The notes under the pieces are model-generated. The model made no database searches, had not been told where the DNA came from, and worked only from the letters and a program-made list of their open reading frames with translations. The translations under genes were made by a program, and so were the position numbers. Shown here one piece after another: positions 1-9,411 of a DNA stretch of 64,000 nt. Position 1 is the first letter of the stretch, and every line of letters begins with the position of its first letter. Source of the stretch: Pusillimonas sp. UBA3987 (GTDB taxonomy: Bacteria > Pseudomonadota > Gammaproteobacteria > Burkholderiales > Burkholderiaceae_B); the NCBI GenBank assembly GCA_002384935.1, contig DGCD01000010.1, forward strand, positions 82,612 to 146,611. Direction: 5' to 3'.

Positions 1-1197
1 GACCGTTTTGTGTCTTTTATTGCAGGCAGTTCCATGGCCGGCATTGCGCTGGGCGTAGCGGCGCTTATTATTGTGCTGTCGGTGATGAACGGGTTTCAAA
101 CCCAGGTGCGTGACCGCATGCTGTCGGTTTTGCCACATATTGAACTGTTTGTTCCGGGTTCAACCCCCATGCAGTCGCTGGATCAATGGCAGTCGATCGC
201 GGCAAAGGCCGCTGACAACGACGCTGTGGCGGGCGCGGCACCCTTTGTCTCGGCACAAGCCATGTTGGCACGGGGCAGCACACTGGTGGGTGCGCAGTTG
301 CGGGGGATCGATCCGTCTCAGGAGCAGGCGGTGTCTGATTTGAATGGGCAGATAATAGAAGGGAGCCTATCGGCGTTGGCGCCGGGCAGTTTTGAAATTG
401 TGCTGGGAAATCAGTTGGCACGCTCGCTTGGTGTTTTGGTGGGGGATGCGGTGATGGTACTGGCTGCGCAAGGGTCGGTTTCCCCGGCGGGTTTCAGTCC
501 GCGAATGCGCCAGTTCACTGTCGGGGGTATTTATTCGTCTGGTTACTACGAATACGACGCTTCGCTGGCGTTCGTGAATGTTGGCGATGCGGCCCGTGTT
601 TTTCGCGATAGTGGGGCTGCCGGTGTTCGCCTTCGAATCAACGATATGCAGCAGGCACCGCTGGTTGCGCGTGAACTGGCGTTCGATTTGCAAGGTGTGG
701 GTGCCCGCGATTGGACTCAAAACAATCGAACCTGGTTCGCCGCTGTACAAACGGAAAAGCGCATGATGTTTTTGATTCTTACCCTGATTGTCGCCGTTGC
801 GGCATTCAACCTGCTGTCTTCATTGGTTATGGCAGTTAAGGATAAACAATCGGATATCGCGATTTTGCGAACCTTGGGGGCGACACCCAGTGAGATCGGA
901 CGAATCTTTCTTATTCAGGGCGCTTTAATTGGCGTGGTTGGCACGGTATTGGGCGTGGCGCTTGGCATGCTCGTTGCCTATAACATTGACGTGATCGTGC
1001 CATTTGTCGAGAACATGATGGGTATTGAGTTTTTACCGCAACAGATTTATTTCATCAGCGAGTTGCCGTCGAATCCGCAAGTCTCGGATATCGTGACTAT
1101 TGCGGTCACTTCGCTGGTGTTGTCGTTGCTGGCCACGTTGTATCCCAGTTGGCGGGCTTCTCGCCTGCAACCGGCAAGGGTTTTGCGTCATGACTGA
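1..1197 (+). CDS. lolC: Lipoprotein-releasing ABC transporter permease LolC/LolE (5' partial)
   Basis: Inner-membrane permease of the Lol system, which extracts outer-membrane lipoproteins from the inner membrane and passes them to LolA. The reading frame is open to the first base of the window, so the cytoplasmic N-terminus is missing; the visible protein begins just before the first membrane segment. That segment is followed by a large periplasmic domain (roughly residues 35-240) and three hydrophobic segments in the last 150 residues, the MacB/FtsX arrangement of the family. The last codons overlap the start of lolD by 8 bases, so the two are translationally coupled. LolC and LolE paralogues cannot be told apart here. 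Confidence 0.93.
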   Translation, partial: DRFVSFIAGSSMAGIALGVAALIIVLSVMNGFQTQVRDRMLSVLPHIELFVPGSTPMQSLDQWQSIAAKAADNDAVAGAAPFVSAQAMLARGSTLVGAQLRGIDPSQEQAVSDLNGQIIEGSLSALAPGSFEIVLGNQLARSLGVLVGDAVMVLAAQGSVSPAGFSPRMRQFTVGGIYSSGYYEYDASLAFVNVGDAARVFRDSGAAGVRLRINDMQQAPLVARELAFDLQGVGARDWTQNNRTWFAAVQTEKRMMFLILTLIVAVAAFNLLSSLVMAVKDKQSDIAILRTLGATPSEIGRIFLIQGALIGVVGTVLGVALGMLVAYNIDVIVPFVENMMGIEFLPQQIYFISELPSNPQVSDIVTIAVTSLVLSLLATLYPSWRASRLQPARVLRHD

Positions 1198-1927
1198 TAC
1201 CGTTTCCACGCCCGGTCAGCCGGCCGTATTATCGGCGCGCGAGTTGATAAAAAGTTACCAGGAAGGGGGCGCCCTGGTTGAGGTGCTGCGCGGCGTCAGC
1301 ATTGAAGTGCATCCCGCCGAAATAGTGGCAATCGTAGGCGCCTCGGGGTCTGGCAAAAGTACCTTATTGCATATTCTGGGCTTGCTTGATTCTCCCTCGT
1401 CCGGACAGGTCGTGATCGATGGTCGCACCAGTACCGGGCTCTCGGAAGCCCAGCGCAGTCAGATCCGTAATCGTCATCTGGGGTTTGTGTATCAATTCCA
1501 CCATTTGTTGCCGGAGTTTACTGCGCTTGATAATGTGGCCATGCCGCTGATTGTGCGCCGGCTCAGTCGTACCGATGCCAGGCAGGCCGCGCATGAAATG
1601 TTGAAACAGGTGGGCCTTGAGTCACGTGAACGGCATTTTCCCGGCCAATTATCGGGTGGCGAGCGGCAGCGCGTGGCGTTGGCGCGAGCGCTGGTCACTG
1701 AGCCGGCGTGTGTACTGGCCGACGAGCCTACCGGCAATCTCGACCGCCAAACAGCCAAGGCCATGTTCGATCTGCTGGTGCGGATCAATCGTGAGCTGGG
1801 AACGGCTTTCGCCATTGTGACGCACGATATCGAGCTGGCTGCGCTGGCGCATCGGCAACTGTATATGGACAATGGTATTTTGGTTGATGTTGCCCAATAT
1901 AAAGCCAAGCACAGTCATGTTAATTGA
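1190..1927 (+). CDS. lolD: Lipoprotein-releasing system ATP-binding protein LolD
   Basis: ATPase of the LolCDE complex. The 245-residue protein has Walker A GASGSGKST near residue 50, the ABC signature LSGGERQRVALARAL, Walker B LADEPTGNLD and the switch histidine in IVTHD. The ATG at 1190 is chosen because it overlaps the end of lolC in the usual coupled fashion; an upstream in-frame extension lies wholly inside lolC. The gene ends 11 bases inside tatD, giving a lolC-lolD-tatD operon. Confidence 0.96.
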   Translation: MTDTVSTPGQPAVLSARELIKSYQEGGALVEVLRGVSIEVHPAEIVAIVGASGSGKSTLLHILGLLDSPSSGQVVIDGRTSTGLSEAQRSQIRNRHLGFVYQFHHLLPEFTALDNVAMPLIVRRLSRTDARQAAHEMLKQVGLESRERHFPGQLSGGERQRVALARALVTEPACVLADEPTGNLDRQTAKAMFDLLVRINRELGTAFAIVTHDIELAALAHRQLYMDNGILVDVAQYKAKHSHVN

Positions 1928-2759
1928 CACCCATTGCCATCTTGACGCAGCCGAGTTCCAGAACGATCGCCTCGATGTGATCGAGCGTGCCAGGAAGGCA
2001 GGTGTAGGGTGCATGGTGATTCCGGCCGTTGAGGTGGGGAATTTTGATGTGGTGCGTGACTTGGCCCATTCCACAACTGAAGCGGTGTATGCGTTGGGCA
2101 TTCATCCTTTATTCGTGCCGCAGGCCGGGCACGATGCCTTGAGCCGACTCGAGGCAGCTCTGGCGGCTCATATCAGTGATCCCAGATTAGTTGCAGTGGG
2201 GGAAATCGGGTTGGATTTTTTTGTGCCCGAGCTGCGCACCCGGGAAATGGTCGACAAGCAAACGCGCTTTTACGAGGCTCAGCTTGATCTTGCCGTAAAG
2301 TTTGAATTGCCGGTTATCCTGCATGTGCGTCGTTCGCAAGATGCCCTGCTCAAGAGTTTACGCCGTCGTCGGATTATGGGCGGCACAGCACACGCATTCA
2401 ACGGTAGCTTTCAGCAGGCCCGGCAGTTTATTGACCTTGGTTTTGCTTTGGGAGTTGGGGGTGCCATGACGTTCGAACGTGCCTTGCGCATTCGGCGCCT
2501 GGCAACCCAACTGCCACTGGAAAATCTGGTACTGGAAACCGACGCACCCGATATTCCTCCCGCATGGCTGGGCACTGGCGCCAATTCCGCGCAAGGGGCT
2601 GGTTCCAAGGATTCGTTTGCCTTGCGCAACGAACCTGCACAATTGCCTCGGATAGCCCAAACGTTGGCAAACCTGCGTGAAACGTCGTTGGACGTTGTGA
2701 TCGCCGAGACGGCGCGGTCGGCGCGCCGGGTGTTGCCCCGGCTTGGCGCCATGTGCTAA
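1917..2759 (+). CDS. tatD: TatD family metal-dependent hydrolase (putative DNase)
   Basis: A 280-residue TIM-barrel amidohydrolase of the TatD/YcfH group, known as metal-dependent 3'-5' exonucleases or D-aminoacyl-tRNA-related hydrolases. Metal ligands are visible: the N-terminal THCHLD motif, EIGLD, HVRRSQ, HAFNGS and ETDAPDIPP. The ATG at 1917 puts HCH near the extreme N-terminus as in the family and overlaps lolD. Which paralogue (TatD, YcfH, YjjV) it represents is not resolved. The 3' end is 4 bases from a gene on the other strand. Confidence 0.92.
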   Translation: MLIDTHCHLDAAEFQNDRLDVIERARKAGVGCMVIPAVEVGNFDVVRDLAHSTTEAVYALGIHPLFVPQAGHDALSRLEAALAAHISDPRLVAVGEIGLDFFVPELRTREMVDKQTRFYEAQLDLAVKFELPVILHVRRSQDALLKSLRRRRIMGGTAHAFNGSFQQARQFIDLGFALGVGGAMTFERALRIRRLATQLPLENLVLETDAPDIPPAWLGTGANSAQGAGSKDSFALRNEPAQLPRIAQTLANLRETSLDVVIAETARSARRVLPRLGAMC

Positions 2760-2763
2760 CGGT

Positions 2764-4011
2764 TTAGCTGCGCTTGAGTGCCTTAGGGTCGAACCCGGCC
2801 AGGCGCTTGTAACGCGTTGACACGGCCTCGAGTTCTGCGTGGCTCACCACATCATTGATGTTCTTGAAACCGGTTGGCGCCCGCTCATGCGCCATTTGCA
2901 TGACTTGTTCCGGTCCGTTGAGACGATTGCGCAGGATAATGCCGGTGGTCGGCGGCAAGCGATCGGCCTCGTATTCTTTCAGAATGTGTTCCAGCCGGGT
3001 GCCGGGGCGATCTTGCGCGTTGCGTAAATGATCTGCCAGGCAACGGGCGTCGAGAATGGCTTGTGCGGAACCATTTGAACCAATGGGATATAAAGGGTGC
3101 GCGGCATCGCCCATCAGTGTCGTTCGCTGGAAAGACCATCGTGGCAAGGGGTTTTTGTCGACCAGTGGAAACTCATAAACCGCCTGCGCCTGATCAATGA
3201 GTGCGGGAATGTCGATCCAGTCCCATTTCCAGCTTTGGAACGGGCCACGAAAAACGCTTGGGTCTACTTTACGGTTCCAGTCTGTGGTGGACGGCTGCTC
3301 ACCCACCGTCAGTTCTGCAATCCAGTTAACGGCACATAGTCCTTCAGGCGTATGCGGGTCAATAATCGGATACGCAACAAACTTTTCATCCTGGTAACCG
3401 GCCATGAACATGGTGCGCCCGTCCAGAAATGGCTTGGTGTAACTGACTGCACGCCACAGCATACGACCGGAAAACTGAAATTCGTCGTTCGCCGGGTAGA
3501 AAAAACGACGAACGGCCGAATGGATGCCGTCGGCGCCTACCATGATGTCGCCGCGCACATTGTGATGTTCGCCGGTTTGGCGCTCGACAAAGGTTGCGGT
3601 TACGCCTTGATCATCCTGTGTTAATTCAGTGAATGTCATGCCGGTGCGGATACATTGGGCACCGATGCGGTCTTTAACGGCCTGGGCAAGCAGCATTTGC
3701 AGCTGGCCGCGATGAATCGACAGTTGCGGCACCGGATAACCCGCCGCGACGCCGCGCGGCTCTTGCCAGATATTCTGGCCGAACTTGTTGTAATAATGCA
3801 GGGCCGAGGTTTGCACCGCGTTGTCTGCCAGGGTGTCCAGCAGGCCGAGCTGGTCCATTTCATTGGCGGCATGGGGCAAAAGATTGATACCGACGCCCAG
3901 TGGCTTGAGTTCCGGCACGCTTTCATAAAGCTCGCAGTCAATGCCGCGTTTATGCAGCATCAGTGCCAGTGTTAAACCTCCAATTCCTGCTCCAGCAATA
4001 ATAACTTTCAA
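2764..4011 (-). CDS. FAD-dependent monooxygenase (aromatic hydroxylase-like)
   Basis: A 415-residue group A flavoprotein monooxygenase. The N-terminal GAGIGG (residues 7-12) binds the FAD ADP moiety, a GADGIHSAVRR motif follows near residue 165, and GDAAHPLYPIG near residue 300 contacts the FAD ribityl chain. The family (salicylate and 3-hydroxybenzoate hydroxylases, PhzS) hydroxylates aromatic rings with NAD(P)H and O2. The substrate is unknown; no ring-cleavage or catabolic partners lie next to it. It is transcribed divergently from comEC across a gap of about 95 bases that must hold both promoters. Confidence 0.85.
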   Translation of the reverse strand: MKVIIAGAGIGGLTLALMLHKRGIDCELYESVPELKPLGVGINLLPHAANEMDQLGLLDTLADNAVQTSALHYYNKFGQNIWQEPRGVAAGYPVPQLSIHRGQLQMLLAQAVKDRIGAQCIRTGMTFTELTQDDQGVTATFVERQTGEHHNVRGDIMVGADGIHSAVRRFFYPANDEFQFSGRMLWRAVSYTKPFLDGRTMFMAGYQDEKFVAYPIIDPHTPEGLCAVNWIAELTVGEQPSTTDWNRKVDPSVFRGPFQSWKWDWIDIPALIDQAQAVYEFPLVDKNPLPRWSFQRTTLMGDAAHPLYPIGSNGSAQAILDARCLADHLRNAQDRPGTRLEHILKEYEADRLPPTTGIILRNRLNGPEQVMQMAHERAPTGFKNINDVVSHAELEAVSTRYKRLAGFDPKALKRS

Positions 4012-4107
4012 GATTGTTCTCCGTTTGTGCCCGCGAAATCATAACAAAAACAAGTCGTAGTTATGCCTGTGATGGTTCAGCGTCTGTTTTGTGCTGGCTC
4101 TGGATGA

Positions 4108-6672
4108 ATGCAGCTAGTCTGTTTTTATTTACGGAGTGTATCGTTGCGGGGTCGCCTTGTTGCTGTTGCCATGTTGTGTGCGGCTGGCACGGTTCAGCTA
4201 TTGCCAGTGTTACCGTCATTAAAGGCGCAGGTTGGCTTTTTTATCACCCTGTGTCTGTTAACGGTGGGGCTTAGTGCGTTATTGCGTCGTACCGGGTCGT
4301 GGTCAGCTTGTTGTGTAACGATTTTGCTGGTTGCGTGGGCGTTCGGCCTGACTTTTGCTTATGTGGCGTGGCGCGCGGAATCCCGGTTGCAAGATCGCCT
4401 GGATCCGTCGAACGAAAATCTGGTGTCTCGCGTTGAGCTGCGTGTTGCCAGCCTGCCGCGCATCAAGGCCAGAAGTCGTCAGTTTGAGGCTGAGGTACTG
4501 TCATCCCGGCCATCCGGCGTGCCTTCACGCATTATGGTGAACTGGGGGGCAAAAGGGTATGCCGGGCCGTATGCCAGCGAAGAAGGTGAGTTTGCCCCAT
4601 TCCCGGAGATTATTCCAGGACAGGTCTGGAAAATGGCGTTGATATTGAAAACGCCCCATGGAGCACGCAACCCGCATGGTTTTGATTACGAGGCCTATGT
4701 GTTTGCCGACGGCATTCGAGCGCTGGGTCGCGTGCGCGGTAATCCGAGGTACCTGAGAGACGAGGGTTGGGCGGGGCTGTCGGTTGGCGCGCAGCGCGCC
4801 CGCTATTACGTACGCAGGGCGATGTTGCCTTTTGTTGAGAATAAGTCTTATGGCGCGGTTTTGCTGGCGCTCACTATCGGCGATCAGGCCAGTGTGAGCG
4901 CCAGCGACTGGACCATTTTCAATCGCAGCGGTATCACCCATCTGGTTAGCATCAGCGGCAGCCATATTACGATGATTGCCGCAGTGGGCGGGTTGGTGGT
5001 TTTTTGGCTTTGGCGTCGCCTGTCGTGGCGCACAGTGGGCTTGTCGGAATATATTCCGGCGCGCATGGCCGCGGCGATGGTGGCATTGACGATAGCCTGG
5101 CTGTATTGCCTGTTGGCCGGCTGGGGGGTGCCGGCACGACGCACTTTTCTGATGCTGGCGGTTATCGGTGCTGCGCAGTTTCTGCGCATTCCGTTATCGG
5201 CTTCCCGGCTTCTAAGTGCGGTGGCCGTGATTGCGGTGTTGCTGGATCCCTGGGCGCTGCTCGCCAGCGGCTTTTGGCTTTCGTTCGGTGCCGTTGCGAT
5301 TTTGCTGGCCAGCGCCGCCTGGTGGGGGCGGTTTGTGAGCAATGAGCGCGGTTCGCGTGCCCAAACTGTGATCCGGGCAGTGGTTGCCGTCACCTGCCTG
5401 CAAATGGCTATTACGGTTGGTCTGATGCCGGCGCTCGCACTCATTTTTCACGAGGTGTCGGTTGTTTCGCCCTTGGTCAATGCGTATGCCATTCCGGTCA
5501 TCAGCTTTAGTGTGACCCCGCTGGCGCTTTTGCTGGCACTGTTTGCGTCATTCCTGCCGTTGATTCCGGCGCTTGCCGGTTTGTGTCATGGCATTGCGTG
5601 GCTGGCTCATACCTTCTTCAGCTTAATGATGCAGCCAACGATTTGGCTGGCTTCATTGTCGTGGTCCAGTTTTACGGTTGCGGCAGCGCCGGTAATGCTT
5701 ACCGTGCTTGCCTTACTGGGTATTGTGCTGGCCATTGCGCCTTACGGATTCCCTCTGCGTTCAATGGGTTGGGTTCTGATGCTGCCGGCGCTGACCTGGC
5801 AGCCGGGTCGTCCGGCCGAGGGCGAATGGGTGTTGTATGCGCTGGATGTTGGCCAGGGCAGTGCAGTTGTGGTGCAAACTGCAAAACACCTATTACTTTT
5901 TGATAGTGGTTTACGGCACAGTGCTCAGTCGGATCAGGGTATGCGAACCATCGTGCCTTTCCTGCGTTCGCTGGGTGAGCGTGATGTCGATATTATGGTG
6001 GTCTCGCATGCTGATATTGATCATGCCGGCGGGGTGCGTTCGGTACTGGAAAGTCATGCTGTCCAGCAATCGTTTTCGTCGTTCCCTCTAGGCCGTTATC
6101 TGTCGATTGAAGCAGGTCGCTTGCAGCAGGCATTTTTGTTGCAGAATGCACCATTGGCGCAGTCTCCATGCCGTTACGGGACAAGCTGGACGATGGATGG
6201 GGTGACATTCTCTTTTTTATGGCCGTTAAAGCACAATGTGCCGGCGCAGGCGGGTTCGAAAATACGTAACGCCGCTTCATGTGTATTGCGTATTCAGGGG
6301 GGGTACCATGCAGCTTTGCTACCCGGTGATATTGGTAAAGCGCAAGAGGATGCCTTGGTTGATCGTGGACTGCAGCGCATCGATGTCGTGGTGGCGCCCC
6401 ATCATGGATCAGTCAGGTCTTCAACGCCCGATTTTGTGGCTGCTGCCGGTGCGCAACATGTTCTGGTTCAGGCCGGCCTGATGAACCGTTATGGTCATCC
6501 GGCCTCACAAACCGTGGCGCGCTGGGAAAATGCCGGCGCAATTGTGTGGCGCTCGGATCGTGACGGGGCTGTCACCGTGCATTCACGACAAAACGGCTTA
6601 TCGGTTCGGGCCGAGCGCCAGACCCGCCGACGTTACTGGCAACACACCATGCCCCATAAGGACCTGCAGTAG
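4108..6672 (+). CDS. comEC: DNA internalization competence protein ComEC/Rec2
   Basis: Inner-membrane channel for uptake of single-stranded transforming DNA. The 854-residue protein has N-terminal hydrophobic segments and a soluble DUF4131-like region, a central multi-spanning competence domain (about residues 240-530), and a C-terminal metallo-beta-lactamase-fold domain whose metal motif HADIDHAGG is visible, followed by HHGS. This full three-part architecture indicates an intact gene. The ATG at 4108 has a GGA a few bases upstream. No other competence gene is adjacent, as is usual for comEC in Gram-negatives. Confidence 0.93.
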   Translation: MQLVCFYLRSVSLRGRLVAVAMLCAAGTVQLLPVLPSLKAQVGFFITLCLLTVGLSALLRRTGSWSACCVTILLVAWAFGLTFAYVAWRAESRLQDRLDPSNENLVSRVELRVASLPRIKARSRQFEAEVLSSRPSGVPSRIMVNWGAKGYAGPYASEEGEFAPFPEIIPGQVWKMALILKTPHGARNPHGFDYEAYVFADGIRALGRVRGNPRYLRDEGWAGLSVGAQRARYYVRRAMLPFVENKSYGAVLLALTIGDQASVSASDWTIFNRSGITHLVSISGSHITMIAAVGGLVVFWLWRRLSWRTVGLSEYIPARMAAAMVALTIAWLYCLLAGWGVPARRTFLMLAVIGAAQFLRIPLSASRLLSAVAVIAVLLDPWALLASGFWLSFGAVAILLASAAWWGRFVSNERGSRAQTVIRAVVAVTCLQMAITVGLMPALALIFHEVSVVSPLVNAYAIPVISFSVTPLALLLALFASFLPLIPALAGLCHGIAWLAHTFFSLMMQPTIWLASLSWSSFTVAAAPVMLTVLALLGIVLAIAPYGFPLRSMGWVLMLPALTWQPGRPAEGEWVLYALDVGQGSAVVVQTAKHLLLFDSGLRHSAQSDQGMRTIVPFLRSLGERDVDIMVVSHADIDHAGGVRSVLESHAVQQSFSSFPLGRYLSIEAGRLQQAFLLQNAPLAQSPCRYGTSWTMDGVTFSFLWPLKHNVPAQAGSKIRNAASCVLRIQGGYHAALLPGDIGKAQEDALVDRGLQRIDVVVAPHHGSVRSSTPDFVAAAGAQHVLVQAGLMNRYGHPASQTVARWENAGAIVWRSDRDGAVTVHSRQNGLSVRAERQTRRRYWQHTMPHKDLQ

Positions 6673-6722
6673 CTTGCGTCCGGGTTCGTTACAATGACTT
6701 TTCGATCTGTGCCCGAGCCAAA

Positions 6723-7568
6723 ATGAAAAATGTTGAACTCAACGCCGATTTGCATTGCCACTCCAGTCAGTCCGACGGTGTGCTGGCGCCGCGTGAGCTG
6801 GCGTTGCGCGCCGCGCGGCAAGGGGTGCAAATCTGGTCGCTGACCGATCACGATGAGTTGTCCGGTTTAATGACAGCGGGTGCCGTTGCCAGCGAGCAGG
6901 GCCTTCAGTTTGTCCCTGGTGTGGAAATTTCAGTTACCTGGATGAATCGCACGATTCACATCGTTGGGTTGAACATTGACCCGGCCAATGCACAATTGGT
7001 AACCGGGCTGGAAGATATACGACTTCGGCGTGGCGAGCGTGCACGGGCAATGGGCGATAAGCTTGAAAAGCTGGGCTTTGCGGGCTGTTACGAAGGCGCC
7101 TTGAGCTACGCGAGCAATGCGTTGTTGCTGAGCCGCACGCATTTTGCCCGTTTTATGCTGGAGCAGGGCTATTGCAGCCGGTTGCAGCAAGTTTTCGATT
7201 TATATCTGGGCGAGGGAAAGCCGGGGTTTGTGGGGGCGCAATGGGCCTCGCTGGAGCAGGCGCTTGGCTGGATTCATGCCTCCGGCGGCGTGGCGGTCGT
7301 GGCGCATCCAGGGCGTTACCGCCTGTCTTCAAACCAGTTCGATGCACTGTTTGACGCGTTCCGCGATCTTGGCGGTGACGCAATTGAAGTGGTCACGGGT
7401 AGCCATTATCCCGCTCAATACCTGGAATATGCCAATGTGGCGCGGCGATATGGTTTTCTTGCTTCGCGCGGGTCCGACTTTCACAGCCCTGGCGAAAGCC
7501 GCATTGATCTTGGCCAATTGCCTCAGTTGCCGCCGGGGCTGGATCCGGTCTGGTCGGCCTGGTTATAG
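6723..7568 (+). CDS. PHP-domain phosphoesterase, RNase AM / nucleoside bisphosphate phosphatase (YciV/TrpH)
   Basis: A 281-residue PHP-fold metalloenzyme. Metal-binding motifs run through the protein: DLHCHSSQSDG at residue 9, LTDHDE, GVEIS, VAHPGRY and GSDFHSPGE. Members of this family hydrolyse 3',5'-nucleoside bisphosphates and act as 5'-3' exonucleases on short RNAs, including 5'-end maturation of rRNA in E. coli. It lies 50 bases after comEC on the same strand, and its last 46 bases overlap the 3' end of the convergent membrane-protein gene. Confidence 0.88.
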   Translation: MKNVELNADLHCHSSQSDGVLAPRELALRAARQGVQIWSLTDHDELSGLMTAGAVASEQGLQFVPGVEISVTWMNRTIHIVGLNIDPANAQLVTGLEDIRLRRGERARAMGDKLEKLGFAGCYEGALSYASNALLLSRTHFARFMLEQGYCSRLQQVFDLYLGEGKPGFVGAQWASLEQALGWIHASGGVAVVAHPGRYRLSSNQFDALFDAFRDLGGDAIEVVTGSHYPAQYLEYANVARRYGFLASRGSDFHSPGESRIDLGQLPQLPPGLDPVWSAWL

Positions 7569-8323
7569 TTTGAACGTCCGAAGATACTCATGTAAGTGGG
7601 ATAGAAGCTGCAATACAGAATGGCGGCGATCACCAGGTTGATCGGCGTCATAATCAATTGGGCTATTGTTGCCGAAAGCCCGGAGGCTGCCAGCACATTA
7701 CCCAGTGTTTGGGCAACGAAAAACAAGCCGATCCAGGTCGCACCATACAACAGAAAGGGGAATTTGTTTCTCCAGCATGCAACCATGGAAAAGAACAAGG
7801 CCTGTGACATTTTCAGGCGATGCCAGCCAATCAGTGCTGGTGCGTGCCAGAACAGCGCCGAAATAAGGATGTAAAGCAGGCCGAATGTCAGAAACGGACC
7901 TTGAATGGCAGACATAAGGGCCGCTTCATCCAATGTCTCGCTGTTGAGAGTCGACATGATTTGATCCAGGAATGGCAGGGTTGCAATGAATCCTGCTGCC
8001 AGGCAGCACGCCAGATAGGCTAACCCCAGCCGGATCAAGCCCCCGCGCGCCTGTGCGTCTTTCAGTGGTTTAAGCCACATGCCCGGTAACATGGGCGTGC
8101 CTGCCTCGATGTGGCGGCATGCGTTCAATGTAATGTAGGTTAATGAAGGCATGGCCGCGATCAGGAATATCTGGCCGAACAGTGGAATGAGGTAGGTGAG
8201 CGTGATCAGCAGACCTGTCATCAGGCTCCAGAAGAACATTGCCAATGGTTGGCGTCGGAAAAGATTGAATCCGTCGATGATCCATTGCCATCCGGCGGTG
8301 ATTGGGAGTATGGCCGCTTGCAT
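7523..8323 (-). CDS. BPSS1780 family multi-spanning membrane protein
   Basis: A 266-residue integral membrane protein with about six hydrophobic segments, resembling the BPSS1780 family found in Burkholderiales; function unknown. The ATG at 8323 is chosen because it lies two bases after the thrB stop, marking a thrB-coupled operon, while the longer upstream frame is only a shadow of thrB. The 3' end runs 46 bases into the convergent PHP gene. Confidence 0.8.
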   Translation of the reverse strand: MQAAILPITAGWQWIIDGFNLFRRQPLAMFFWSLMTGLLITLTYLIPLFGQIFLIAAMPSLTYITLNACRHIEAGTPMLPGMWLKPLKDAQARGGLIRLGLAYLACCLAAGFIATLPFLDQIMSTLNSETLDEAALMSAIQGPFLTFGLLYILISALFWHAPALIGWHRLKMSQALFFSMVACWRNKFPFLLYGATWIGLFFVAQTLGNVLAASGLSATIAQLIMTPINLVIAAILYCSFYPTYMSIFGRSNYNQADQTGSSPGGN

Positions 8324-8325
8324 TA

Positions 8326-9306
8326 TTACGCTTCGATTGTGGGTAGTTCCGGATTTTTGCCATTGCGTCGTGCCTGAAGCACAACTTCGAAATGGCGGGG
8401 ATCGTGCGGCTTGAGTGTTTGGGCGGGTCGTGGCAGGAAATAGTCGTATAACCGCGAAACCCAGAAGCGCAGCGCAGCCGACTGCAGAATCAGCGGCCAG
8501 GCTTGTTGCTCGGCATCGCTGAATGGTCGAACTTGTGCGTAGGCCTGCAGCCAGGCATGTGCTTTGCCCTGGTCGAACTCCCCGGTGTTGCGGTGTATGC
8601 ACCAGTCATTCAGGCTGATGGCGACGTCGAACAGCCAGGTGTCGCAGCCGGCAAAGTAAAAATCGATCAGTCCGCCCATCCGGGGTTGCTCATAGGTGCC
8701 GTCGAACAGAACGTTGTCGCGGAACAGGTCGCAGTGTGCAGGCCCATAAGGAAGGCTTTGGTAAAGCTCGGTTTGCGCAAAATCCGATTGTTCTTTCAAG
8801 ACAGCTTGAATAAGCGCATTTTGTGCCGGCGTAAGAAAGGTCAGCAATTTGGGAATGGTTTCCTGCCACCATGAAAGACCTCGCAAATTGGGCTGATGCA
8901 TGGAAAACGAAGCACCCGCCAAATGCGTTTTTGCCAACGTGTGCCCGGCCAGTGCGCAGTGGCGCTCACCGGGGTCGGGTTCGTAACCGCCCGAAAGACG
9001 CGTGACAATGGCGCAGGGTTTTCCGTGCAGCGTTGTTAAACGTTGTCCATTCTTGTTTGTTTGCGGTTCGGGGACGGGAATGCCACGCTCGGCCAAATGG
9101 TGCATGAGCTCAATATAGAAAGGCAACTGTTCGAAAGTTAGTACTTCAAACAGCGTAAGAACATACTCTGCGCCGGTCGTGCTCAAAAAATAATTGGTGT
9201 TCTCGATTCCGGCGGTAATTCCTCGAAGAGAAACCAGCTTACCCAGGTCGAACTGCGTCAATAATGTTTCTGCGTCGGTTTCGGATACGGAAGTAAATAC
9301 GGCCAT
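8326..9306 (-). CDS. thrB: Homoserine kinase (APH-fold type)
   Basis: Phosphorylates L-homoserine to O-phosphohomoserine in threonine synthesis. The 326-residue protein is the aminoglycoside-phosphotransferase-like ThrB of proteobacteria, not the GHMP type: an N-terminal lobe beginning MAVFTSVSE, GIENTNYF as the nucleotide loop, the catalytic stretch GPAHCDLFRDNVLF near residue 190, and GLIDFYFAG for metal binding. It is the first gene of a two-gene unit with the membrane protein that follows, and is divergent from dusA. Confidence 0.93.
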   Translation of the reverse strand: MAVFTSVSETDAETLLTQFDLGKLVSLRGITAGIENTNYFLSTTGAEYVLTLFEVLTFEQLPFYIELMHHLAERGIPVPEPQTNKNGQRLTTLHGKPCAIVTRLSGGYEPDPGERHCALAGHTLAKTHLAGASFSMHQPNLRGLSWWQETIPKLLTFLTPAQNALIQAVLKEQSDFAQTELYQSLPYGPAHCDLFRDNVLFDGTYEQPRMGGLIDFYFAGCDTWLFDVAISLNDWCIHRNTGEFDQGKAHAWLQAYAQVRPFSDAEQQAWPLILQSAALRFWVSRLYDYFLPRPAQTLKPHDPRHFEVVLQARRNGKNPELPTIEA

Positions 9307-9411
9307 GTCACCACGAGTAATTCAGACATAAAGGTCTGATTTTAGACTACGGCGCAAGATCATGCGGGCGACCACGTTAAAATATCCGGATATTGTCATT
9401 CAAGGTGTGTT